Below are positions 1-9,619 of a stretch of 32,830 nt of DNA, piece by piece. How positions within the stretch are numbered: the stretch's first letter is position 1; every line of letters starts with the position of its first letter. The notes below the pieces were generated by a model that ran no database searches, was not told the origin of the DNA, and was given only the letters and a program-made list of their open reading frames with translations. Source of the stretch: Accumulibacter sp. (lineage in GTDB: Bacteria > Pseudomonadota > Gammaproteobacteria > Burkholderiales > Rhodocyclaceae); NCBI RefSeq assembly GCF_023806565.1, contig NZ_JAMTDV010000037.1, forward strand, positions 1 through 32,830, written 5' to 3'. Both the position numbers and the translations under genes were made by a program.

Positions 1-830
1 AGGAACAGCTCCATGGCGCGCAGGACGCCGTAGGAATAGTCGGAAGCGATCTCCAGCGCAAAGCGGTGGGCCCGGGCCCGGGCTTCGCTTGGCGGAATTC
101 CGTGCGAAGCCGCTTCCGCAGCGATCGCAGCGCGTACCGACTCGCCAGCGAGCACTGCGTCCACCTGCGTATTGCGGTGCGAGATGTCGGGGCCGATCGC
201 CATCTGTCGCTGGCGGCGAAAGTGCACGCGCAGCACGCGCACGAGCTTGCGCAGTGCTGCTTCCTCGCCAAGTCCTCCGTGCAGCAGATCGCTGAGCAGG
301 ATCGGCGAGTTGTAGCGTACCAGGACATTGCGGCCGTGCAGCAGAATCGCCAGCAACTGCCGCCATGGGCCGGTGGCGCTCCAGGTCTCGGAAAACAGCG
401 CCTTGAGCACCGACTCCTGCTTGTCCGGGCTGCGCCCCCAGAGAATGAGCACCGGCACGAGCTGCACGTCGATCGTCGCGTCTGCCACCGCCTGCTGCAT
501 CACGCTGCGCAGCAGAGGCGAGTAGACGCCTGCGCGCGCCCGGCCGGCGACGCTGCGGTCGCGATTCAGGAAGAAAAAGGAGCGGGGCAGACGTTGTCCG
601 CCGAGGACCAGCGGCGCTTCGGCGCGTGGCAGCCCGCAGCGTCGCGATTCTTCCAGGAGGACCAGCAGGTTGGAGAGGTGCCGATCCTGCAACACGTAGC
701 AGACCGGCTTTGCGGGGTCGAGGCCAAGGTCCTGGCGGTCCACGGGAAAAACCGTGGTCCGCACCCAGGTGTACAGCAGGCGGCGAGCCATCGGGAGAAA
801 CCAGCCGGACACCCGTAGCCTCTCCGCCAT
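1..830 (-). CDS. plsB: Glycerol-3-phosphate 1-O-acyltransferase PlsB, N-terminal part (cut by window edge)
   Basis: PlsB transfers an acyl chain from acyl-ACP or acyl-CoA to sn-glycerol-3-phosphate, the first step of phospholipid synthesis, at the inner membrane. About 276 codons are visible on the minus strand from ATG at 830, and the frame stays open to the window edge. The translation follows the N-terminal half of E. coli PlsB: the LGLDPAKPVCYVL segment, then DVQLVPVLILWGRSPDK, then RVHFRRQRQMAIGP, then the helical ASDYSYGVLRAMELF stretch. The catalytic HX4D block lies beyond the edge and cannot be checked. The start lies 25 bases after the stop of the EF-G-like gene, so the two may be co-transcribed. 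No strong ribosome-binding site is visible at this ATG, so the exact start is less certain than the identity. Confidence 0.85.
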   Translation of the reverse strand, partial: MAERLRVSGWFLPMARRLLYTWVRTTVFPVDRQDLGLDPAKPVCYVLQDRHLSNLLVLLEESRRCGLPRAEAPLVLGGQRLPRSFFFLNRDRSVAGRARAGVYSPLLRSVMQQAVADATIDVQLVPVLILWGRSPDKQESVLKALFSETWSATGPWRQLLAILLHGRNVLVRYNSPILLSDLLHGGLGEEAALRKLVRVLRVHFRRQRQMAIGPDISHRNTQVDAVLAGESVRAAIAAEAASHGIPPSEARARAHRFALEIASDYSYGVLRAMELF

Positions 831-855
831 GGCCGCAACGCCGGTCTTTGGCCGC

Positions 856-2904
856 TTATTCCTCTTCGACGACCTTGTGCTGCGAGGCCAGCTGTTGCTG
901 TGTCGCTGGCGGCACCTGCGCGTAGTGCGAGAAAGCGATGCTGTAGGAGCCCTGGCCGCCGGTCAGTGACTTGAGGCGTGACTGGTAGCCTTCCAGCTCG
1001 GCCAGCGGTACCTGACCGGTGATCGCCATGGTGCCCGGGCCGCGCGGCTGGGTGCCGGTCAGGTGACCGCGCTTGCTGGAAAGGTCGCCGGTGAGATCGC
1101 CTGTCGTGGCATCCGGTGCCAGGATTTCGATATCGACCACCGGTTCGAGAACGATTGGTTTGGCGGCGCGAATCGCTTCAACCGTGGCCTTGCGGGCAGC
1201 GGTGAAAAAGGCGATGTCCTTGCCATCGACGGGGTGCGATTTGCCGTCATGCACGGTCACTCGCAGGTCCTCGACCGGGAAGCCGGCGACGACGCCGTCG
1301 GCAAGCGCCTGGCGGACACCCTTTTCGACCGCCGCCATGAACACTCCGGGGATGACGCCCCCCTTGACGATGTCGACGAATTCGAATCCGGCGCCCCGTT
1401 CGAGTGGTTCGACGCGCAGCATCACTTCCCCGAACTGACCGGCGCCACCGCTCTGCTTCTTGTGCCGGCAATGCCCTTCGGCGGCCGCGGTAATCGCTTC
1501 CCGATAGGCGATCTGCGGTGGTTTGGTGTCGAGTTCGAGCTTGTACTGCTGCGCCAGGCGCGTGAGCTTGGCGCGCAGGTGCATCTCGCCGATACCGCGA
1601 ATCACCGTCTCGTTGGTCGTCGGATGACGTTCAACGATGAAGCACGGATCCTCGACCTCGAGCTTGTGCAGGATTTCGAACAGCCGCTGCTCGTCCGCCT
1701 TGCGCCGTGCGTGAACCGCCAGGCCCTGCATCGGTTGCGGGAACTCGAGCGGCTTCAGGTGAATGTGATCCTCGTCGTGCGAGTCGTGCAGAACGCAGTC
1801 GAACTCTATCTCCTCGACCTTGGCGATCGCCCCCAGGTCACCCGGTACCAGCGTCTCGGCTTCGACATATTCCTTGCCCTGCAGACGATAGGCGTGGCCG
1901 ACCTTGAACGGGCGCTTGCTGTCGCCCACGAAGAGCTGCGAATCCTTCCGGATCGTTCCCTGATGCACGCGGAAAACGCCCACCTTGCCGATGAAGGGAT
2001 CGCTGATCACCTTGAAGACGTGCGCCAGAACGTGCTTCTGCGGATCGGGTTCGGCTGCGAAAGCCTCCGCCGGCCCGCCGGGCTCGCCGCGATAAAACGG
2101 CGGCGGGTTGCCCTCCGCCGGATTGGGCGCCAGCTTGGCGAGCACGTCGAGCAACTGCGGGATCCCGGCCCCGGTCCTTGCCGAAACGAAGAGAATCGGA
2201 ATCAGGTGGCCGGCACGCAGCGCTTTCTCGAATGGCAGGTGCAATTCTTCCGGGCTCGGATCGACCCCATCATCGAGGTATCTTGCCAGCAGATCTTCGT
2301 CTTCCTCGACGATCTGGTCGATCAACGCGCGGTGCGCAGCCGCTACCGACTCGAAGTCGCTCTCGCCATCATCGTGGCCGAGCAGTTCGACGACCTCGCT
2401 GGCATGCTTGGCCGGGAGATCGAGCAGCATGCACTCGCGACCGAAACGCTCGCGGATCTCGCCGACCAGTGCCGGCAGGTTGACGTTCTCGGCGTCGATC
2501 TTGTTGATCACGATCATCCGGCAGACGCCACGTGCTGCCGCCAGTTTCATCATGCGCTCGCTCGACAGTTCGATGCCGTTCTGCGCATTGATCACCACCA
2601 GCGCCGTGTCAACCGCGGCGAGGGCAGCGATGGCCTGACCGGCGAAGTCGGGAAAGCCGGGAGTGTCGACCAGATGCACCTGCACACTTTGCCAGGAAAA
2701 GCTCGCCAGCGCCGAATAAAGCGAGTGACCGAACTCCTTCTCCTGCGGATCGAAATCGCAAACGGTGCTGCCCCGCTCGACGGCGCCGCGGCTGCTGATG
2801 GCCCCCGCGGCAGCGAGCAGGCTTTCGGCGAGCGTCGTCTTGCCGGCAGCGCCGTGGCCGACGAGAGCGACAGTGCGAAGGTTAGTGGTGGCGGTCTGGC
2901 CCAT
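856..2904 (-). CDS. EF-G-like translational GTPase (EF-G2 family)
   Basis: This 682-residue protein has the domain plan of elongation factor G: a GTPase domain with G1 GHGAAGKT (residues 16-23), G3 DTPG (80-83) and G4 NKID (134-137), followed by EF-Tu-like domain 2 and the C-terminal EF-G domains. It belongs to the EF-G-like paralogue group rather than the housekeeping FusA. The usual DTPGHVDF is DTPGFPDF, so the GTPase-activating histidine is Phe84. The switch I RGITI motif is replaced by RGSTV. It is not in a str operon with rpsG or tuf. The start has a GGGAG ribosome-binding site about 6 bases upstream. The gene is divergent from maeB and just ahead of plsB. The family is thought to act on the ribosome, but the cellular role is not established. 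Confidence 0.85.
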   Translation of the reverse strand: MGQTATTNLRTVALVGHGAAGKTTLAESLLAAAGAISSRGAVERGSTVCDFDPQEKEFGHSLYSALASFSWQSVQVHLVDTPGFPDFAGQAIAALAAVDTALVVINAQNGIELSSERMMKLAAARGVCRMIVINKIDAENVNLPALVGEIRERFGRECMLLDLPAKHASEVVELLGHDDGESDFESVAAAHRALIDQIVEEDEDLLARYLDDGVDPSPEELHLPFEKALRAGHLIPILFVSARTGAGIPQLLDVLAKLAPNPAEGNPPPFYRGEPGGPAEAFAAEPDPQKHVLAHVFKVISDPFIGKVGVFRVHQGTIRKDSQLFVGDSKRPFKVGHAYRLQGKEYVEAETLVPGDLGAIAKVEEIEFDCVLHDSHDEDHIHLKPLEFPQPMQGLAVHARRKADEQRLFEILHKLEVEDPCFIVERHPTTNETVIRGIGEMHLRAKLTRLAQQYKLELDTKPPQIAYREAITAAAEGHCRHKKQSGGAGQFGEVMLRVEPLERGAGFEFVDIVKGGVIPGVFMAAVEKGVRQALADGVVAGFPVEDLRVTVHDGKSHPVDGKDIAFFTAARKATVEAIRAAKPIVLEPVVDIEILAPDATTGDLTGDLSSKRGHLTGTQPRGPGTMAITGQVPLAELEGYQSRLKSLTGGQGSYSIAFSHYAQVPPATQQQLASQHKVVEEE

Positions 2905-3107
2905 TCATCATCTCCCATTGAAGTCGAAGGCAAGCCGCAGCAGCGGGAACAGCCCCCAGGCATCATCGCTGCGCGTGCGTCCGGCATTCTACCCCCGCGA
3001 CCGTTGCCGCGCTCGCCTGTCGTGTCCCGGTGGCACGTGGAGCCTGTTCATCGCAGTCCGTCGGCGCGCCGGTCGGATACCCACGGAATATCGAAAGAAC
3101 ATCAGTT

Positions 3108-3136
3108 TTGTGTTAACTGCGCGAGTCGGCTAAAGT
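3108..3136 (+). promoter_or_regulatory. Putative sigma-70 promoter of maeB
   Basis: A TTGTGT hexamer at 3108-3113 and a TAAAGT hexamer at 3131-3136 are separated by exactly 17 bases. They lie 42 bases ahead of the malic enzyme ATG in a short AT-richer patch of the divergent intergenic region 2905-3177. Assigned from spacing and position only. Confidence 0.45.
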
Positions 3137-3177
3137 TACACGTTTTCACGTCGACGAATCCTGCGTCAGGAGGCAAC

Positions 3178-5466
3178 ATGGAAAACGATCCGCGTCGGGC
3201 CGACCTTCGCGAGGCAGCCCTCGAATATCACCGTTATCCCACTGCGGGCAAGATTGCCGTGCAGCCGACCAAGGGGCTCAGCAACCAGTTCGATCTCGCA
3301 CTCGCGTATTCTCCGGGAGTGGCGTATGCCTGTCATGCCATCGTCGATGACCCGGGCACGACCAGTCTGTACACTTCGCGCGCAAACCTGGTGGGCGTCA
3401 TCACCAACGGCACGGCCGTGCTCGGCCTCGGCAACATCGGCCCGCTGGCCGCCAAGCCGGTCATGGAAGGCAAGGGCTGCCTGTTCAAGAAGTTTGCCGG
3501 TATCGATGTGTTTGACATTGAACTTGCCGAAAGCGACCCGGATCGTCTGATCGACATGATCGCCGCCATGGAACCGACTCTTGGCGGCATCAACCTGGAA
3601 GACATCAAGGCGCCGGAGTGCTTCTACATCGAGGCAAAGCTCAAGGAGCGGATGTCGATTCCGGTGTTTCACGACGATCAGCACGGTACCGCGATCATTT
3701 CGTCGGCGGCGATCCTCAATGCGCTCCAGTTGACCGGCAAGAATATCGGCGAAGTCAAGGTCGTCTGCTCCGGAGCGGGGGCGGCGGCGATTTCCTGTCT
3801 CAACCTGTGGTGTGACCTTGGTGTGCAGCGCGAGAACATCACCGTCTGCGATTCGAAAGGGGTCGTCTATCGCGGCCGTGACGAGAACATGGAGCCGACC
3901 AAGGCGCGTTATGCCCGGGACACCGAAGCGCGCACGCTGTCCGACGCGATCGACGGCGCAGACGTCTTCCTCGGACTTTCCACAGCCGGGGTACTCGCTC
4001 CGGAGATGCTCGAGCGCATGGCCGAGCGTCCGATCGTCTTCGCGCTTGCCAATCCGACACCGGAAATCATGCCGGAGCAAGCCAAGGAGGTGCGTCCCGA
4101 CGTGATCATCGCTACCGGTCGCTCGGACTACCCGAACCAGGTCAACAACGTTCTCTGTTTTCCCTTCATTTTCCGCGGTGCGCTCGATGTCGGTGCAACG
4201 GGAATCAACGAAGCGATGAAGATGGCCTGCGTCAGGGCACTGGCGGCCATGGCGCAGCAGGAGGTGAGTGCGGAAGTCGGCATGGCGTATCCCGGCGAAG
4301 AACTCTCGTTCGGGCCGGACTACCTGATTCCCAAGCCCTTTGACCCGCGTCTGATCACCACCATCGCTCCGGCGGTGGCGCAAGCGGCGATGACTTCCGG
4401 AATCGCCACCAGGCCGCTTACCGATATGGTTGCCTACAAGGAGCGGCTGGCCGAATTCGTCTATCGAACCGGAGTGGGCATGCGCGCAGTGTTTTCTGCT
4501 GCCAAGCGCGGGCGGCGGACGCGCATCGTATACCCGGACGGCGAAGACGAACGTCTGTTGCGCGCGCTGCAGATCATTCTGAATGAAGGTCTGACTCGTC
4601 CCATCGTCATCGGCAGGCCGGATGTCATTGGCGCCCGGATGGAGCGAATCGGCTCGAAGCTGCGCATTGGTGTCGACTTCGAGGTGGTCGATCCGAGCAG
4701 CGACCAACGCTACAAGGAGTGCTGGACTGCCTACCATCAGCTCAGGAAAAGGCATGGGGTGACCATCGACATCGCCAAGTCGCGCCTGCGCAATGACAAT
4801 ACCGTGATCGGCGCCATCATGGTCAGGCTGGGCTACGCCGACGGCATGATCTGCGGCCTGACCGGCCGTTTCGCGCATCATTTGCGACATGTCGACGAGA
4901 TCATTGGCAAGGCGCCGGGCTGCAAGACCATGGGAGCGATGGCGCATCTCGTGTTGCCCGGTCGCGCCCTGTTCATCTGTGATACGCACGTCAATGAGAA
5001 TCCGGATGCCGAACAGCTGGCCGAAATTGCGCTGATGGCGGCGGACGCGGTTCGGCGTTTCAAGATTCGGCCGAAACTGGCAATGTTGTCGCATTCCAAT
5101 TTTGGATCGCGGCAGAGCGTTTCCGCATGCAAGGTGGCCGAGGCAGTGGCGCTGATTCGCGCCAAGGCGCCTGACCTCGAGGTCGACGGGGAGATGCGCA
5201 GCGACACCGCGCTTTCCGCCGAGATACGCAAGCAGTTCGACCCGCAGTCGCCACTGATCGGTGAGGCCAACCTGCTGGTGATGCCCAATCTGGATGCCGC
5301 GAACATTTCCTATAACCTGCTCAAGATGACCGGCAGCGACGGCATGGCGGTCGGTCCGATCCTGCTTGGTGCGGCGCGCCCGGTGCACGTGATCGGCCCG
5401 ACTTCTACGGTTCGCCGGGTGGTGAACATGACCGCTCTGGTGGTGGTGGACGCGGCAAGCAAGTAG
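3178..5466 (+). CDS. maeB: NADP-dependent malic enzyme with phosphotransacetylase-like C-terminal domain
   Basis: This enzyme oxidatively decarboxylates malate to pyruvate and CO2, supplying NADPH and linking the TCA cycle to pyruvate. The 762-residue protein matches the usual MaeB length. The N-terminal part (about 1-425) is malic enzyme: Tyr44 in [11 protein letters not shown], Lys99 in [25 protein letters not shown], the metal-site block [10 protein letters not shown] and an NAD(P)-binding GAGAAA loop. The C-terminal part (about 430-762) is the phosphate acetyltransferase-like domain, which in MaeB proteins binds acetyl-CoA as an allosteric effector and has no transferase activity. ATG at 3178 is preceded by AGGAGG at 3168-3173. 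The frame is open much further upstream, but that extension runs antisense to the EF-G-like gene and was discarded. Confidence 0.95.
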   Translation: MENDPRRADLREAALEYHRYPTAGKIAVQPTKGLSNQFDLALAYSPGVAYACHAIVDDPGTTSLYTSRANLVGVITNGTAVLGLGNIGPLAAKPVMEGKGCLFKKFAGIDVFDIELAESDPDRLIDMIAAMEPTLGGINLEDIKAPECFYIEAKLKERMSIPVFHDDQHGTAIISSAAILNALQLTGKNIGEVKVVCSGAGAAAISCLNLWCDLGVQRENITVCDSKGVVYRGRDENMEPTKARYARDTEARTLSDAIDGADVFLGLSTAGVLAPEMLERMAERPIVFALANPTPEIMPEQAKEVRPDVIIATGRSDYPNQVNNVLCFPFIFRGALDVGATGINEAMKMACVRALAAMAQQEVSAEVGMAYPGEELSFGPDYLIPKPFDPRLITTIAPAVAQAAMTSGIATRPLTDMVAYKERLAEFVYRTGVGMRAVFSAAKRGRRTRIVYPDGEDERLLRALQIILNEGLTRPIVIGRPDVIGARMERIGSKLRIGVDFEVVDPSSDQRYKECWTAYHQLRKRHGVTIDIAKSRLRNDNTVIGAIMVRLGYADGMICGLTGRFAHHLRHVDEIIGKAPGCKTMGAMAHLVLPGRALFICDTHVNENPDAEQLAEIALMAADAVRRFKIRPKLAMLSHSNFGSRQSVSACKVAEAVALIRAKAPDLEVDGEMRSDTALSAEIRKQFDPQSPLIGEANLLVMPNLDAANISYNLLKMTGSDGMAVGPILLGAARPVHVIGPTSTVRRVVNMTALVVVDAASK

Positions 5467-5682
5467 GGGAGGCCCGCCAGCGGCGGCAGGAAATCGCTCG
5501 CAACGGGGCTGGCGAGTTCGCGCGCGGCTTTCGTCCAACGCCGACTGCCGCCGGCTACGTCGGCGGTGTGGACAACGCTGGGGTGCGTCTGCCTTTACAA
5601 ACCGGCGCAGCCAATGCATCATCAGGTTGGCCGGTATGGCCGGGATGCTTCACCTCGCATCGTAAGGTCCTGTCGCAGATAG

Positions 5683-7398
5683 ATGGTAGCCAATCCGCAC
5701 CAATCGCCGCTAAGCGGTCTCGCTCGTGCGCTTGTCCAGGCCGGCCGGCTCAAGGAAGTCGAAGCCGAGTCTCTGCTCGCTCAGGCTGCGGCTCGCAAGA
5801 CGTCGCTGATCGAACAGCTGGTCGGAGCCAAGAAGGGCAGCTTTCTTGATCTGGCGCGGTTCGCCGCGGACAAGTTCGGTTTTCCGCTGCTGGATCTGAG
5901 CGCCTTCGACGATGCGCATATCCAGAAGAACGCGATCGACCGCAAGCTGATTGCAACCCACCAGGTCATCCCGCTGCACAAGCGTGGCAATCGCCTGGCG
6001 GTCGCCATTGCCGATCCGACCAATCTGCGTGCGTTGGACGAAATACGTTTTCAGACGGGATTGACCGTCGACCCGGTGGTCGTCGAAGAGAACAAGCTCG
6101 CTCCGCTGGTCACGAAATTGGCCGAATCGGCCGAGGAGACGCTGAGAAACTTTACCAGCGAGGAAATCAATCTCGAGTTCACCGATGAGCAGGGCCCCGA
6201 CAAGGCGGAGGAGGCGGCAAGTCTCGAAGTCGACGACGCGCCCGTGGTCCGCTTCATTCAGAAAATGATGCTGGACGCGATCAGCGAGGGCGCGTCCGAC
6301 ATTCATTTCGAGCCGTACGAGAAGAACTATCGCATCCGTTTCCGGACCGACGGCATCTTGCGCGAGGTGGCCGCGCCGCCATTGGTCATCAAGGACAAGA
6401 TTGCCTCGCGCATCAAGGTCATCTCGCGCCTGAACATCGCCGAGAAGCGCGTCCCGCAGGACGGTCGCATGCGTCTGGTGCTTTCCAAGAGCCGTTCGAT
6501 CGATTTCCGCGTCAGTACGCTGCCGACGATGTATGGAGAGAAGATCGTCCTGCGCATCCTCGACCCGGCCAGCGCCAGCCTGGGTATCGACGCGCTCGGC
6601 TACGAGCCCGAGCAGAAGGCCCTGTTGCTGGAGGCGATTCATCGGCCGTATGGAATGATTCTGGTGACCGGACCGACCGGTTCCGGCAAGACCGTATCCC
6701 TCTACACCTGTCTGAACATCCTGAATCGCCCCGGTGTCAATATCGCGACGGCGGAAGATCCCACCGAAATACCGTTGCCTGGAATCAATCAGGTCAACGT
6801 CGATGAGAAGGCCGGCCTGACCTTTCCGATTGCCCTGAAAGCGTTTCTTCGTCAGGACCCGGACATCATCATGGTCGGCGAGATCCGGGACGTGGAGACG
6901 GCCGAGATTGCGATCAAGGCGGCGCAGACTGGTCACATGGTTCTATCGACCCTGCACACCAATGACGCCCCCGCTACCTTGACGCGTCTGATGAACATGG
7001 GCATCCCGACTTTCAACCTTGCTGCGAGCATTCTGCTGATCACCGCACAGCGCTTGGTTCGCCGCTTGTGTTCGTGCAAGCGGCAGCTCGATGCGCCGAC
7101 CGAAACGCTGCTGAATGCCGGATTCCTCGAAAGTGATCTCGATGGCAGCTGGACGCTTTATGGTCCGGGAGAATGCGAACGCTGCAAGGGAACGGGGTAC
7201 AAGGGGCGTGTCGGGCTGTACGAGGTGATGCCGGTGAGCGAGGCGATCCAGCAAATCATCATGGCCAATGGCAGCGAGCTCGACATTGCCAGCCAGGCGC
7301 GCAGGGAAGGCGTCGATGACCTGCGTCGTTCCGGCCTGCTCAAGGTCAAGCAGGGGCTGACCTCTCTTGACGAAGTTCTCGGCAGCACCAACGCTTGA
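5683..7398 (+). CDS. pilB: Type IV pilus assembly ATPase PilB
   Basis: PilB is the cytoplasmic hexameric ATPase that powers extension of type IV pili. The 571-residue protein has an N-terminal GSPII_E/MshE-like domain (about 1-150), then the secretion ATPase core. Walker A GPTGSGKT lies at residues 330-337. The Walker B region is QDPDIIMVGEIRDVETAEIA and the His box is AAQTGHMVLSTLHTNDA. Two cysteine pairs (CSCKRQ and CERCKGTG) form the zinc-binding knuckle common in PilB. It is followed by pilC and pilD in the classical order. The ATG at 5683 has only a weak upstream TAAGG, so the start is moderately supported. No pilin gene is in the window. Confidence 0.95.
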   Translation: MVANPHQSPLSGLARALVQAGRLKEVEAESLLAQAAARKTSLIEQLVGAKKGSFLDLARFAADKFGFPLLDLSAFDDAHIQKNAIDRKLIATHQVIPLHKRGNRLAVAIADPTNLRALDEIRFQTGLTVDPVVVEENKLAPLVTKLAESAEETLRNFTSEEINLEFTDEQGPDKAEEAASLEVDDAPVVRFIQKMMLDAISEGASDIHFEPYEKNYRIRFRTDGILREVAAPPLVIKDKIASRIKVISRLNIAEKRVPQDGRMRLVLSKSRSIDFRVSTLPTMYGEKIVLRILDPASASLGIDALGYEPEQKALLLEAIHRPYGMILVTGPTGSGKTVSLYTCLNILNRPGVNIATAEDPTEIPLPGINQVNVDEKAGLTFPIALKAFLRQDPDIIMVGEIRDVETAEIAIKAAQTGHMVLSTLHTNDAPATLTRLMNMGIPTFNLAASILLITAQRLVRRLCSCKRQLDAPTETLLNAGFLESDLDGSWTLYGPGECERCKGTGYKGRVGLYEVMPVSEAIQQIIMANGSELDIASQARREGVDDLRRSGLLKVKQGLTSLDEVLGSTNA

Positions 7399-7417
7399 GC
7401 CTGGGTTAGAGGGAAGA

Positions 7418-8656
7418 ATGGCGACAGCAGCAAGACCCGGCCGGAAGCTCGCATCGGAGGTCAAGGAGCACGTTTTTCTCTGGGAAGGGAAGAACAAGGC
7501 AGGCAAGATCGTCCGCGGCGAGCAGCGTGCCTCCAGTCAGACCGTGGTGCAGGCGACCCTGCGGCGTCAGGGCATTCTGGTCAGCAAGATTTCCCGGCAA
7601 CGCTTCAAGGCTGGTCGGACGATCACCGAGAAAGACATCACGCTGTTCACTCGCCAACTGGCGACGATGATGAGGGCCGGAGTGCCCTTGCTGCAGACTT
7701 TCGAAATCGTTGGGCGCGGGCACGAGAATCCGGCGGTGGGCAAACTGCTGCTGGACATCAAGTCGGACGTGGAGACCGGCAGCTCGCTTTCGCAGGCATT
7801 CCGAAAACATCCCCTGTATTTCGATCCCTTGTACTGCAATCTGGTTGCCGCCGGCGAACAGGCAGGTATCCTTGAGGCGCTTCTCGATCGTCTTGCCAGC
7901 TACAAGGAAAAGATGATCGCGATCAAGTCCAAGATCAAGGCCGCGCTCTTCTATCCTCTGACGATCATCGTTGTCGCCTTCATCATCACGGCGGTGATCA
8001 TGATCTTCGTCATTCCCGCGTTCAAGGAAGTGTTCAAGAGTTTCGGTGCGGACCTGCCGACTCCGACTCTGGTGGTGATCGCCATGTCGGATTTTGTCAT
8101 CGCGTACTGGTGGGCGATCTTCGGCGGCGTCGGCGGCTCGGTGTTCGCCTTCTTCTACAGCTGGAAGCGTTCGGAAAAGATGCAGATTGCTTTCGACCGC
8201 ATGTTCCTGCGTGTCCCGGTTTTCGGTGACATCATTCGCAAGGCGGTGATCGCGCGCTGGACGCGCACGCTTTCCACCATGTTTGCCGCCGGCGTTCCGC
8301 TCGTCGAATCGCTCGAGTCGGTCGGCGGTGCCGCTGGCAACTATGTCTATAAGGCGGCGACTCGGCAGATTCAGAGCGAGGTGAGCACCGGCACCAGTCT
8401 CACCTCGGCGATGCAGAGCACGCAGCTCTTTCCCAACATGGTGAATCAGATGGTGGCGATTGGCGAAGAGTCGGGAGCGCTCGACGCCATGCTCGGCAAG
8501 GTGGCGGACTTCTATGAAGCCGAGGTGGACGACGCGGTCGCGGCTCTGGCCAGCCTGATGGAGCCGATGATCATGGTCGTTCTCGGGGTGCTGATTGGTG
8601 GCATGGTGATCGCCATGTATCTCCCGATTTTCAAGCTCGGGGCAGTGATCGGATAA
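7418..8656 (+). CDS. pilC: Type IV pilus inner-membrane platform protein PilC
   Basis: PilC is the polytopic inner-membrane protein on which PilB acts during pilus assembly. The 412-residue sequence contains two GSPII_F domains, each with the typical FTRQLATMMRAGVPL-like opening (about residues 70-85, and again from about 280 as RTLSTMFAAGVPLVESLE). Hydrophobic segments lie in the middle (FYPLTIIVVAFIITAVIMIF) and at the C-terminus (MIMVVLGVLIGGMVIAMYLP). I chose ATG 7418, preceded by GAGGG, over an upstream in-frame ATG at 7367 that would overlap pilB by 32 bases. The gap to pilB is 19 bases and the stop codon overlaps the pilD start. Confidence 0.95.
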   Translation: MATAARPGRKLASEVKEHVFLWEGKNKAGKIVRGEQRASSQTVVQATLRRQGILVSKISRQRFKAGRTITEKDITLFTRQLATMMRAGVPLLQTFEIVGRGHENPAVGKLLLDIKSDVETGSSLSQAFRKHPLYFDPLYCNLVAAGEQAGILEALLDRLASYKEKMIAIKSKIKAALFYPLTIIVVAFIITAVIMIFVIPAFKEVFKSFGADLPTPTLVVIAMSDFVIAYWWAIFGGVGGSVFAFFYSWKRSEKMQIAFDRMFLRVPVFGDIIRKAVIARWTRTLSTMFAAGVPLVESLESVGGAAGNYVYKAATRQIQSEVSTGTSLTSAMQSTQLFPNMVNQMVAIGEESGALDAMLGKVADFYEAEVDDAVAALASLMEPMIMVVLGVLIGGMVIAMYLPIFKLGAVIG

Positions 8657-9519
8657 TGCCGACCGCCTGGGTTGCCGACGTCGATCCGACGGTTTTCGTT
8701 GTCATCTGTGGGGTTTTCGGGCTGTTGGTTGGCAGTTTCCTCAACGTCGTGATCCACCGGCTGCCGAAGATGATGGAGCGCGATTGGCGGGCCCATTGCG
8801 CCGAGCTCAGCGGCGGCAAGCCGGCGCCCGAGAAGGAGACACTCTCGCTGCTCTCGCCGCGCTCGCGCTGTCCGAACTGTGGTCACGGCATTACCGCAAT
8901 CGAGAATGTTCCCGTCCTCAGCTGGATGTTTCTTCGCGGACGCTGTTCTGCATGCCAGGCGCCGATATCGCCACGTTACCCGCTGGTCGAGACTGCCAGC
9001 GGCGTGCTCTGCGCCCTTGCCGCCTGCCACTTTGCCTATGGCTGGGCGACGGCAGGCGCCATGCTGTTCATCTGGTGCCTGCTGGCGCTGACCTGTATCG
9101 ATCTCGACGCGCATCTGCTGCCCGACTCGATCACCCTGCCTATGCTCTGGGCCGGACTGCTGTTCAACCTCTTCGCTACTTTCACCGACCTGCCATCGGC
9201 AGTGATCGGGGCGGTCGGCGGCTATCTTTGTCTGTGGTCGGTCTACTGGGCCTTCAAGCTGACGACAGGCAAGGAAGGAATGGGGTATGGAGACTTCAAG
9301 CTCCTTGCCGCTCTCGGCGCCTGGCTCGGTTGGCAGATGCTGCCGCTGACCATATTGCTCTCGTCGCTGCTCGGCGCAATCGTCGGCACCGCCCTGATCG
9401 TGACGAGCAAGCGCGGGCGCAGCGCGCCGATACCGTTCGGCCCGTATCTGGCAGCCGCCGGTCTGCTTGCTCTGTTCTGGGGAAAGGAGCTGACGCGCGC
9501 TTACATCGGTCTGCTGTGA
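8656..9519 (+). CDS. pilD: Prepilin peptidase / N-methyltransferase PilD
   Basis: PilD is a membrane aspartic protease that cleaves the leader of type IV prepilins and N-methylates the new N-terminus. The 287-residue protein has the full bifunctional architecture. The N-terminal methyltransferase domain carries a zinc-type cysteine quartet (C72, C75, C97, C100 in CPNCGHGI and CSACQAPI). It is followed by several membrane helices with the catalytic aspartates in CIDLDAHLLPDSITLP (near 149) and GMGYGDFKLLAALGAW (D213). The start shares one base with the pilC stop (TAATG), indicating translational coupling. The coaE and zapD genes that often follow pilD in related genomes are absent here. Confidence 0.95.
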   Translation: MPTAWVADVDPTVFVVICGVFGLLVGSFLNVVIHRLPKMMERDWRAHCAELSGGKPAPEKETLSLLSPRSRCPNCGHGITAIENVPVLSWMFLRGRCSACQAPISPRYPLVETASGVLCALAACHFAYGWATAGAMLFIWCLLALTCIDLDAHLLPDSITLPMLWAGLLFNLFATFTDLPSAVIGAVGGYLCLWSVYWAFKLTTGKEGMGYGDFKLLAALGAWLGWQMLPLTILLSSLLGAIVGTALIVTSKRGRSAPIPFGPYLAAAGLLALFWGKELTRAYIGLL

Positions 9520-9581
9520 GCGTGCGAACAGGCTCCGGAGGTTGCGCCGGACGACGGCGGAACTGCGGCGCTCGGCTCGCG

Positions 9582-9587
9582 TATAAT
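9582..9587 (+). promoter_or_regulatory. Perfect TATAAT -10 element ahead of the FmdB-DUF502-aspS cluster
   Basis: TATAAT lies 33 bases upstream of the FmdB-family start in an otherwise very GC-rich spacer. No good -35 box is visible at the correct distance. It is probably the transcription start for the three-gene unit ending in aspS. Confidence 0.4.
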
Positions 9588-9619
9588 TTGCGCTTTAGCT
9601 TGCTTCCCGAAGGTTGGTC

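Noticed and set aside
66-818. Plus-strand open frame at the left edge
   Set aside because: The opposite strand clearly encodes PlsB over the same span.
1063-3177. Long plus-strand open frame continuous with maeB, making a 1467-residue reading
   Set aside because: This part is antisense to the EF-G-like gene, has no family motifs, and maeB has its own promoter, AGGAGG site and ATG at 3178.
3166-5622. 818-codon minus-strand open frame
   Set aside because: It is the antisense shadow of maeB in GC-rich DNA; the translation is rich in His, Arg and Gln with no domain.
5630-5660. Sigma-54 promoter for pilB (TGGCC-rich stretch)
   Set aside because: The GG and GC elements are not at the required 10-base spacing.
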